From the NCBI GenBank assembly GCA_031268125.1, contig JAIRXT010000101.1, positions 1 to 10,896 on the forward strand: DNA of 10,896 nucleotides. Direction: 5' to 3'. Source of the DNA: Treponema sp. (GTDB lineage Bacteria > Spirochaetota > Spirochaetia > Treponematales > Breznakiellaceae). Positions 6,118-10,896 of this stretch are shown in pieces (position 1 is the first letter of the stretch; each line of letters opens with the position of its first letter). The notes beneath the pieces were generated by a model. The model did no database searches, was not told where the DNA came from, and saw nothing but the letters and a program-made list of their open reading frames with translations. Both the position numbers and the translations under genes were made by a program.

Positions 6118-7866
6118 TTATACGGTAGTCTCCCCTGGGCAGTGTTCCATCATCCATTCGTCTACTAAGGAACCGTTCTGTTCCCAGGAAATTCCCCGCA
6201 GGACCGCATCTGCCAGATTCCGGCAGTCCACCATTTTGACGCTGCGGACTATCCGTTTGACCGGCGGAATACTTTGGGCCGCCATGCTGAATTCGTCCAG
6301 TCCCAGGCCCAGGAGCAGGGCGGTGCATTTGGGGTTTCCGGCCATTTCGCCGCACATGGCGGCCTTGATGCCCCGCCGGTGGGCGGAATCAATTGTGTGC
6401 TTAAGCAGGCGCAGTACCGCCGGATGTGTGGGCTGGGCCAGATAACTGATCCGCTCGTTCCCCCGGTCTACCGCCAGGGAATACTGGACAAGATCATTGG
6501 TTCCCACGGAAAAGAAATCTGCCCTTTCCGCCAGAATATCCGCGGTTACGGCCGCCGAAGGGACTTCGATCATGATGCCCACTTCGATATGCTCCGCAAA
6601 GGGCTGCCCGGCGCTGCGGCACTCGCTCCGGGCTTCCTCCAGCAGGACCAGGGCCTGCTCGATCTCTTCTATCCCCGAAACCAGGGGGAACATAATTTTG
6701 GCATTGCCGCTTACACTGGCGCGCAGAATGGCCCTTAGCTGGGTTTTGAACAATTCCGGCAGGGCCAGGGAAAACCGGATGGCCCGCCAGCCCAAAAGGG
6801 GGTTTTTTTCATCCCCCGATTGAAAATCGGGCAGAATCTTGTCCCCCCCAATATCTACGGTCCGTATGGTAACGGGACGGACCCCCATCGCTGTGAGAAC
6901 TTTGGTATAACTGCGGTATTGCTGCTCCTCCTCCGCGGACCGGCCGGGGGTAAGAAAGAGAAATTCCGACCGGTAAAGCCCAATACCCTCCGCGCCGTAC
7001 TGCAACACCCGTTCCGCTTCTTCGGGGATTTCGATGTTGGCGTTCATCATTACCCGGCCCCCGTCCAGGGTTTCGGCGGGAAGCTCCCGGAGGGACTGAA
7101 ATTCCTCCATCTGCTTGTGGTACACCGTCGCGGTCTTTTTGAAATTGGCCAGGTCCTGCTTGCCGGGGTTTACCAGGACCTCCCCGGTCCGGCCGTTGAC
7201 GATAAGCGTATCCCCGTCCTTGATTATCTTGGTACCGTGGGCCAGGCCCACCACCGCGGGTATGTTAAAGGCCCTGGCCAAAATCGCCGTGTGGGAAGTC
7301 CGGGAACCGGCGTCCATAACGATGCCCTTTACCCGCCTGCGGTTCATCGTAAGAATCTCCGAAGGCAGCAGATCATGGGCTACTACGATTACGTCTTCTT
7401 CCACTTCCGCCAGGGAACTCCGCTTGATCGAAAGGAGATGCTGGAGCAGCCGTTTGGACACATCGTTGATATCCGCAGCCCGTTCCCGGAACAAGGGGTC
7501 CGGGGAGGACATCATCTTCTGCATCATCTCCCTGGCCACGTCCCAGACTACCCATTCTATGCTGACAAAGCTTTCCCGGAAGCGCTCCAAAAGCTGATCC
7601 CGGAAGATGGGGTCATTTAACATCAAAAGGTGGGCGCTAAAAATATCGGCCTGCTCCTTGCTTGCCTCCTGAACGGCCCGTTCATGAATGACGGCAAGTT
7701 CGGCGCCGGCGTCCCGGATTGCGTTGTCCAGACGCCTCACCTCGTCCGGGGCATGTTCGGGCAAGACATCCGTCCGGGGTATTTCCGGGAAGATGTTTTC
7801 AAAATAAAGGAGGGCCTTCCCGCTGATAAATCCAAGGCTGGCAGGTATGCCGGTAATTTTTTCCAT
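6118..7866 (-). CDS. ptsI: Phosphoenolpyruvate-protein phosphotransferase (PTS enzyme I)
   Basis: Enzyme I takes phosphate from phosphoenolpyruvate onto a histidine and passes it to HPr. The 582-residue protein is full length. The N-terminal domain has the phosphohistidine motif RTSHTAILAR with His192. The C-terminal TIM-barrel domain shows GIGLYRSEFLF, DIGGDK, the NPLLGWRAIR substrate-binding segment, VGIMIEVPSA, FFSVGTNDLVQY and MCGEMAGN with the catalytic cysteine. The ATG at 7866 gives the usual MEKITGIPAS start. The bases before it (GTTGTTGGA) are a poor ribosome binding site. A TATAGT box (7882-7887) could be a -10, but I see no good -35. No HPr, HPr kinase or sugar permease gene lies beside it. 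Known Treponema PTS proteins seem to serve regulation more than sugar uptake, which may hold here by inference. It heads the der-merR-rsm22 operon. Confidence 0.96.
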   Translation of the reverse strand: MEKITGIPASLGFISGKALLYFENIFPEIPRTDVLPEHAPDEVRRLDNAIRDAGAELAVIHERAVQEASKEQADIFSAHLLMLNDPIFRDQLLERFRESFVSIEWVVWDVAREMMQKMMSSPDPLFRERAADINDVSKRLLQHLLSIKRSSLAEVEEDVIVVAHDLLPSEILTMNRRRVKGIVMDAGSRTSHTAILARAFNIPAVVGLAHGTKIIKDGDTLIVNGRTGEVLVNPGKQDLANFKKTATVYHKQMEEFQSLRELPAETLDGGRVMMNANIEIPEEAERVLQYGAEGIGLYRSEFLFLTPGRSAEEEQQYRSYTKVLTAMGVRPVTIRTVDIGGDKILPDFQSGDEKNPLLGWRAIRFSLALPELFKTQLRAILRASVSGNAKIMFPLVSGIEEIEQALVLLEEARSECRSAGQPFAEHIEVGIMIEVPSAAVTADILAERADFFSVGTNDLVQYSLAVDRGNERISYLAQPTHPAVLRLLKHTIDSAHRRGIKAAMCGEMAGNPKCTALLLGLGLDEFSMAAQSIPPVKRIVRSVKMVDCRNLADAVLRGISWEQNGSLVDEWMMEHCPGETTV

Positions 7867-7945
7867 TCCAACAACTACGATACTATAAACAAGGCAAAAA
7901 ATGAAGATACGTCCCGGTTTCCTGTGTACCCAATAGGAGTTTTGG

Positions 7946-8041
7946 GCGCATCCGGCCGTTCCGTTCCTCCGCGGCCGGACCGGGCTATCCGCTCCAATCT
8001 TTTGGCTGCGCCAAAAGTATTTCCGCTCCTATCCCTTGCGC
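7946..8041 (-). ncRNA. Candidate structured RNA or dispersed hairpin element upstream of ptsI
   Basis: The 180 bases between tRNA-Val and ptsI hold a compact fold. An outer 5-bp stem, GCGCA (7946-7950) with TGCGC (8037-8041), encloses two hairpins. The first is TCCGGCCG (7951-7958) with CGGCCGGA (7972-7979). The second is CTTTTGGC (7999-8006) with GCCAAAAG (8010-8017), 8 bp around a 3-nt loop. Unpaired flanks carry the same CCGCTCC word twice (7989-7995, 8023-8029), next to TATCC on opposite sides of the second hairpin. The first hairpin abuts the outer stem, giving a three-way junction. I cannot name an RNA family. It could be a leader element of ptsI, an independent RNA or a dispersed repeat. 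The strand is inferred from the genes on both sides. Confidence 0.4.
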
Positions 8042-8046
8042 GGCCT

Positions 8047-8067
8047 AAAAACGGCATCTTTTCCGTT
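8047..8067 (-). terminator. Weak intrinsic terminator after tRNA-Val
   Basis: On the minus strand AACGG and CCGTT form a 5-bp stem with an 8-nt loop. The second arm runs into a five-base T stretch (complement of 8047-8051). It begins 16 bases past the 3' end of the tRNA. The stem is short, so read-through towards ptsI is plausible. Confidence 0.4.
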
Positions 8068-8083
8068 AGTGTTTACAGGATAC

Positions 8084-8155
8084 TGGACGATACTGGATTT
8101 GAACCAGTGACTTCTACCGTGTGAAGGTAGCACTCTCCCGCTGAGTTAATCGTCC
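8084..8155 (-). tRNA. tRNA-Val (anticodon CAC)
   Basis: The minus strand folds into a full 72-nt cloverleaf. The acceptor stem is GGACGAT/ATCGTCC with discriminator A. The D stem is ACTC/GAGT with loop AGCGGGA. The anticodon stem CTACC/GGTAG has loop TTCACAC, placing CAC at 34-36 (complement of 8121-8123). The variable loop is AAGTC, and the T stem ACTGG/CCAGT has loop TTCAAAT. CAC reads the valine codon GUG. The terminal CCA is not encoded: the base after the discriminator starts GTATCC, so it would be added by tRNA nucleotidyltransferase. Confidence 0.95.
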
Positions 8156-8176
8156 AAAGAATCTTCAGCCAGCGGA

Positions 8177-8205
8177 ATGTTAGCACAAATGGCAGGGCTG
8201 GTCAA
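8177..8205 (-). promoter_or_regulatory. Promoter of tRNA-Val
   Basis: On the minus strand TTGACC (8205-8200) and TAACAT (8182-8177) are separated by 17 bases. Transcription would start near 8170, about 15 bases before the mature 5' end of the tRNA. Spacing and both boxes are close to sigma-70 consensus. Confidence 0.7.
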
Positions 8206-8317
8206 TCATGCGCATGTTGTGTACGGGCGGCGGGAATGATAGTAATTTTTGAATTTCAGGAAGTATGAAAATTTATACGTTTTGAAAAGTCCCAAAGGCC
8301 CAGAAGACGGCCGTTGT

Positions 8318-8346
8318 GCTAACTCATTGTGCCACAATGAGTTAGC
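8318..8346. promoter_or_regulatory. 29-bp palindrome, candidate activator or repressor site
   Basis: GCTAACTCATTGTG (8318-8331) and CACAATGAGTTAGC (8333-8346) are perfect 14-bp inverted arms around a single C. No T-run follows on either strand, and a 1-nt centre cannot form a normal RNA loop, so it suits a DNA site for a dimeric protein better than a terminator. Its centre lies about 75 bases upstream of the start expected from the sigma-54-like box at 8380-8396. That is near the lower end of distances at which enhancer-binding activators bind. The bound protein is unknown. Confidence 0.6.
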
Positions 8347-8379
8347 GTGTCCCCTTGGAGCGGGGCAGGATTTTTTGAC

Positions 8380-8396
8380 TTGGCATGATTTTTGCT
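8380..8396 (+). promoter_or_regulatory. Sigma-54-like (-24/-12) promoter
   Basis: TTGGCATG, four bases, then TTGCT matches the sigma-54 consensus YTGGCACG-N4-TTGCW with one mismatch. The invariant GG (8382-8383) and GC (8394-8395) have the required 12-base offset. The predicted start is about base 8407, one base before the ATG of the lipid-kinase-like gene, so the message would be almost leaderless. That is the main reason for doubt. A sigma-70 reading (TTGACT 8375-8380, TATAAA 8399-8404, 18-base spacer) uses overlapping bases but would start after the ATG. Confidence 0.5.
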
Positions 8397-8407
8397 TGTA
8401 TAAAGGC

Positions 8408-9043
8408 ATGAGCGATTTAACGTTTCGAACAAAAGATATAACTTCTCTGTTTCCCTCTGCAAGTTACCGGGAATTTCGGTCTGAAATTTTAAGAAAATCA
8501 ATACATTTCCTTATCGGTTTAAGTCCTCTGTTGGCCGCTCTTAGTTATCCGGTTACGGTTATTCTTCTTTCCGCAGGTATTTTGGGTTATGTTCAGATGG
8601 AAAGTCTCCGTTTGGCGGGGTTCAAAGTGCCCGTGGTGTCCAATCTTACCAGTATGGCTTCCCGGTCCAGAGATCGGGGGCGTTTTGTGCTGGGGCCGGT
8701 AACTTTGGGTTTGGGGGCCCTGCTGGCCCTGGTTCTGTACCCTACTCCGGCGGCATCTATTGCTATTTATGCCTTGGCCTTTGGCGACGGCTTTGCCAGT
8801 CTTGTCGGCAGGTTTTTTGGCCGGATACGGCCTTCTTTCCTCCGGGGCAAGAGCTTGGAAGGGTCCTTGGCCTGTTTTACCGCCGTTCTGGCTGCGGCTT
8901 ATCAGGTTTCCCGTGATTTCCGCCTTGCCCTGATTGCGGCTTTTGCCGCCACGGTTACGGAAGCCCTGCCCCTGGAAGATTACGATAACCTTGCCCTGCC
9001 CCTGGTGGTGGGTCTGGTGGTAAGCATAGCATCCGGGCTGTAA
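8408..9043 (+). CDS. Membrane CTP-dependent lipid kinase-like protein (dolichol/phytol/diacylglycerol kinase family)
   Basis: A 211-residue multi-pass membrane protein with the conserved pattern of the SEC59/VTE5/DGK1 group, whose members phosphorylate polyprenols, phytol or diacylglycerol using CTP. Visible marks are RKSIH (29-33), Glu65 in the second membrane segment, GPVTLGLGAL (96-105), LAFGDGFASLVGRFFGR (123-139), GKSLEGSL (147-154) and TEALPLEDYDNLALPL (184-199) with its DN pair. About six membrane segments span roughly 35-68, 93-112, 115-137, 153-167, 172-187 and 195-210. The substrate is unknown; recycling of the undecaprenol carrier is one possibility. ATG 8408 is the only ATG before the conserved part, but AAAGG lies just 1 base before it. 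TTG 8375, with CAGGA 4 bases upstream, is an alternative that would put the sigma-54-like box inside the gene. Confidence 0.8.
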   Translation: MSDLTFRTKDITSLFPSASYREFRSEILRKSIHFLIGLSPLLAALSYPVTVILLSAGILGYVQMESLRLAGFKVPVVSNLTSMASRSRDRGRFVLGPVTLGLGALLALVLYPTPAASIAIYALAFGDGFASLVGRFFGRIRPSFLRGKSLEGSLACFTAVLAAAYQVSRDFRLALIAAFAATVTEALPLEDYDNLALPLVVGLVVSIASGL

Positions 9044-9077
9044 CCCCCTGCCCCGCTGGTTCCCCCTTACCGGTCTG

Positions 9078-9923
9078 CTAGAGCCACAGATATACCTTGT
9101 GGAGTTTGGTACAGATGAGCCATGTCCCGGCTATGAGAAACAGTAGTCCCGGCAGGGGGCTTATCCAGGTATCCCCGGATAAAAGGATGTTCCGGCCGGC
9201 ATAAACAAGGAACGATCCTGCGCCGATGGCGATATACTCGGGGGTTCCCCGCGACCAGGCGGAGATGAAAAAACTCAGCATGGTGATGATAAGTACGACG
9301 GTTTCGATCATCCGAAACAGGGGAAGATAGCCGTTGATCATGCTGAAGCTTGAATCCCAGGAAAGAATATCAATAGGAATCTTTAGGGCGATAACCAGAG
9401 AAACAAATACGGCGACAAGGACGACGCTTATCTGTTTTTGGACTTCCAGGCCGGCGGCGTAAATTCCGGCGGCAAAAAGGGCGAAGATGCCGAAAAACCG
9501 GCCGAAAAGCAGGGTCCGGGAGGCCAGGAGCAAATAGACGGAGGGGATTGCCCGGATTTTTTGCAGGGGTGTAATGAGCCGCATGGTCTCGAATGAGAAG
9601 GACAGGACAAACAGGCTGATAAAAAGAATTTCCGGCGCCTGGGTTTTTTCAAACGAAAAGTAGATCAGTATCAGGGCGGCCAGGGAGTAGAGTCCCCCGC
9701 CAGCCAGGGAAACGAAGGGGACATAGGGGCTGGGGGCCAGAAAACGGCTTATGAGATTCTGGATAATACCGGGGGAACGTCTGATTGAATCTTCCATAAC
9801 GGCGGGGCAGCCAGGCAGTGCCTCAAAGGCCGCTATCCCCGTCAGGATAAGAAACAGCAGAGAAATGATAATTTCAATACGAAAAAAGACGTTTCTGCCA
9901 TACAATGTCATTATCGACAGCAT
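9078..9923 (-). CDS. Multi-pass membrane protein of unknown function
   Basis: From ATG 9923 the protein has 281 residues, is very hydrophobic and has about eight membrane segments. A first segment (about 17-36) is followed by a loop of some 35 residues with two cysteine/proline-containing turns, then seven closely spaced segments to the C-terminus. I see no catalytic motif, transporter signature or kinase domain. The layout of one anchor, an outer loop and a seven-helix block is reminiscent of sensory membrane domains, but nothing firm supports that. ATG 9923 is preferred because GTGAGG precedes it; TTG 9947 and ATG 9911 are alternatives. It converges on the lipid-kinase-like gene with a 34-base gap. 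It diverges from the secreted protein gene, with which it may share control. Confidence 0.75.
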   Translation of the reverse strand: MLSIMTLYGRNVFFRIEIIISLLFLILTGIAAFEALPGCPAVMEDSIRRSPGIIQNLISRFLAPSPYVPFVSLAGGGLYSLAALILIYFSFEKTQAPEILFISLFVLSFSFETMRLITPLQKIRAIPSVYLLLASRTLLFGRFFGIFALFAAGIYAAGLEVQKQISVVLVAVFVSLVIALKIPIDILSWDSSFSMINGYLPLFRMIETVVLIITMLSFFISAWSRGTPEYIAIGAGSFLVYAGRNILLSGDTWISPLPGLLFLIAGTWLICTKLHKVYLWL

Positions 9924-9950
9924 AATCCTCACGCGGGATTTTCTCAAGGC

Positions 9951-9993
9951 TAATGGGCATTTTCCGATACTAGTATAGAGGAGATGCCCATTA
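9951..9993. promoter_or_regulatory. Nested dyads in the divergent control region
   Basis: TAATGGGCAT (9951-9960) and ATGCCCATTA (9984-9993) are perfect 10-bp inverted arms 23 bases apart. In the middle of the spacer lies the perfect palindrome ATACTAGTAT (9967-9976), with its centre within half a base of the outer one. On the minus strand TATACT (9977-9972) is a good -10 for the leftward membrane protein, with a weak TTCAGC -35 17 bases upstream. On the plus strand the ribosome binding site GAGGAG (9978-9983) lies in the spacer and the right arm reaches the first base of the ATG. It could be an operator or an mRNA hairpin at the start of the rightward gene. Confidence 0.5.
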
Positions 9994-10691
9994 TGCTGAA
10001 AAAATTTATCTTTTTAGCCGTTGCTCTGATACGCTGGGGGGCTGTCCTTTGGGCAGGGGATACGGCCTCTTTTGTGGATCTTGGATTTTCCCGGGACGGG
10101 GCTGTGTATATGTTCGCCCAATACGGGGTGTTGTTGAGCACTTTGAAACCCTGGGCGGAGCTTTATGCGGTAGACGTGCCTAAGAATAATTTTGTTTCCG
10201 GTGGAAAACTTTCGTACAGTTCCGCCAACCCCGTTAATGCGGGGGACAACGGTGTTGGAGCTCTTTATAGCATCATTACCAGGAATTCCGGCCTGGCGGA
10301 CCGCTGCGGGGTAGATTTTTTGCACCAGGGGCAGCCCCTGTACATTGCCCTGGATACCGAGGAGGGCAGCCCCCAGGGTGAGCGTATCGAATTCCGGGAT
10401 TTTGAGCGGGGGTTTTCCTATCAGGCCCGTCTTGTCCCCACTACGGAAGGCTCCGGCGCCGGCCTGAAGTCGTCGTTTTATATTACCCTGGAACGAAGCG
10501 GCTCCGGAGGGGACAAAAAAAGTTTTACTGCCGGCAGCCCTGCCGTGGTACGACCCCTGATCGCTACTTACAAGATCAAGAAGGTGATAGCTTCTCCGGT
10601 GGATAATTCCCTTGTCTTTGTGATTGAAACCAGAAAACAGGCGGTCAACGGCTATGACATTCACTACATGGTCGAAACATTACGCCCTTGA
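9993..10691 (+). CDS. Predicted secreted protein, DUF2259-like
   Basis: A 232-residue protein with a signal peptide (1-21). The basic start MLKK is followed by a hydrophobic core, and cleavage is likely after AVLWA, giving a mature end GDTASFVDLGF. The mature part begins with FVDLGFSRDGAVYMFAQYGV, which I recall as typical of the DUF2259 secreted protein family. It is rich in beta-strand-like stretches and lacks enzyme motifs and a lipobox. A periplasmic or outer location is inferred. ATG 9993 is chosen over ATG 9984 because GAGGAG ends 9 bases before 9993 but directly touches 9984. The gene diverges from the membrane protein at 9923-9078. Function is unknown. Confidence 0.75.
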   Translation: MLKKFIFLAVALIRWGAVLWAGDTASFVDLGFSRDGAVYMFAQYGVLLSTLKPWAELYAVDVPKNNFVSGGKLSYSSANPVNAGDNGVGALYSIITRNSGLADRCGVDFLHQGQPLYIALDTEEGSPQGERIEFRDFERGFSYQARLVPTTEGSGAGLKSSFYITLERSGSGGDKKSFTAGSPAVVRPLIATYKIKKVIASPVDNSLVFVIETRKQAVNGYDIHYMVETLRP

Positions 10692-10735
10692 TACTGAACT
10701 GGTAGGTTGTAAAAAATAGCGGGATAATGCTGCCT

Positions 10736-10764
10736 TCTGGGGCGGGGCAAATCCCCGCCCCAGA
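10736..10764. terminator. GC-rich hairpin between convergent genes
   Basis: TCTGGGGCGGGG (10736-10747) and CCCCGCCCCAGA (10753-10764) form a perfect 12-bp stem with a 5-nt loop CAAAT. It lies midway between the stop of the secreted protein gene and the stop of the leftward gene at 10796, where a shared terminator is expected. Neither strand has a T-run after the stem, so it may rely on another factor or only protect 3' ends. Confidence 0.6.
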
Positions 10765-10795
10765 TGTTACATTGCCACAATTTAGCGTTTACAGG

Positions 10796-10896
10796 CTAAA
10801 CTTCGCCTAAAGAAAAATCGCCGGTGATTTTGAAACGCCGGCCGTCCCGGACCAGTTCCAGGGAACGGCCGGGGAAGAAACGGGGAAGCCGCTCCC
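10796..10896 (-). CDS. C-terminal end of a leftward gene, cut by the window edge
   Basis: The minus strand reads 32 codons from 10894 and then TAG at 10798-10796: ERLPRFFPGRSLELVRDG, then RRFKITGDFSLGEV. The other two minus frames give low-complexity, stop-ended reading. This frame has a protein-like mix of charged and hydrophobic residues and G/C-ending codons like the neighbours. It ends just past the hairpin at 10736-10764, as a convergent gene should. Too little is present to name the protein. Confidence 0.6.
   Translation of the reverse strand, partial: ERLPRFFPGRSLELVRDGRRFKITGDFSLGEV

Noticed and set aside
6113..6355. N-terminal extension of Der by 81 residues
   Set aside because: It lies in another frame of the ptsI 3' end and is low in complexity; ATG 6112 gives the normal Der start.
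7875..8057. Leftward 60-codon frame before ptsI
   Set aside because: It is made of the stem sequences of the hairpin element; no good start signal. The RNA or repeat reading explains the bases better.
8047..8084. Integron attC-like site near GTTAGTG
   Set aside because: The core does not fit GTTRRRY, there is no matching opposite core, and no integrase or cassette is in the window.
7630..8124. Rightward 164-codon frame
   Set aside because: It runs from inside ptsI through the structured element and into the tRNA gene, which cannot be coding.
8265..8285. Six-codon frame after AGGAAG, as a leader peptide
   Set aside because: The spacing to the ATG is only about two bases, no attenuator follows, and a frame this short is expected by chance.
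8249..8407. N-terminal extension of the lipid-kinase-like protein to TTG 8249
   Set aside because: The extra 53 codons would translate the palindrome and the promoter-like box and resemble no part of the family; homology begins after residue 20 of the shorter form.

Overview
The window looks like chromosomal core sequence from a moderately GC-rich spirochaete, most likely a Treponema-type organism. The evidence is an EF-G of the mitochondrial-EFG1-like type found in spirochaetes (G1 motif AHIDSGKT), an enzyme I of the phosphotransferase system with no HPr or sugar permease beside it, and a small secreted protein resembling the DUF2259 family. This assignment rests on family knowledge and memory, not on a search. 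There is no transposase, phage gene, CRISPR array or toxin-antitoxin pair.

Layout. Bases 1-213 hold a long hairpin and a good promoter for a rightward operon of fusA (EF-G, 214-2307) and a RecA/KaiC-like P-loop ATPase (2309-3019), closed by a clear intrinsic terminator at 3041-3067. A tightly packed leftward operon follows, read from high to low coordinates: ptsI (7866-6118), der (6112-4718), a MerR-type regulator (4721-4392, TTG start) and an Rsm22-like methyltransferase-fold protein (4405-3071). Its genes overlap or lie within a few bases of each other. Upstream of ptsI, on the same strand, are a compact two-hairpin element (7946-8041) that looks like a folded RNA, and a tRNA-Val(CAC) gene (8155-8084) with a near-consensus promoter.

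The right part carries a rightward polyprenol/phytol/diacylglycerol-kinase-like membrane protein (8408-9043). Ahead of it are a 29-bp near-perfect palindrome and a strong match to a sigma-54 (-24/-12) promoter. Next come a leftward multi-pass membrane protein of unknown function (9923-9078) and a divergent secreted protein (9993-10691). These two share a short control region with two nested dyads over the probable -10 region. A hairpin separates the secreted protein from the C-terminal end of a leftward gene cut by the window edge (10796-10896).

How the genes fit together. EF-G, Der and Rsm22 all serve the ribosome (translocation, large-subunit assembly, small-subunit assembly or modification), so the left two thirds is mainly translation. 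PtsI and the MerR protein add a possible metabolic or regulatory input to the Der/Rsm22 operon. I see no clearly new multi-gene system. The most interesting signals are regulatory: the palindrome plus sigma-54 box at 8318-8396, the structured element at 7946-8041, and the nested dyads at 9951-9993.
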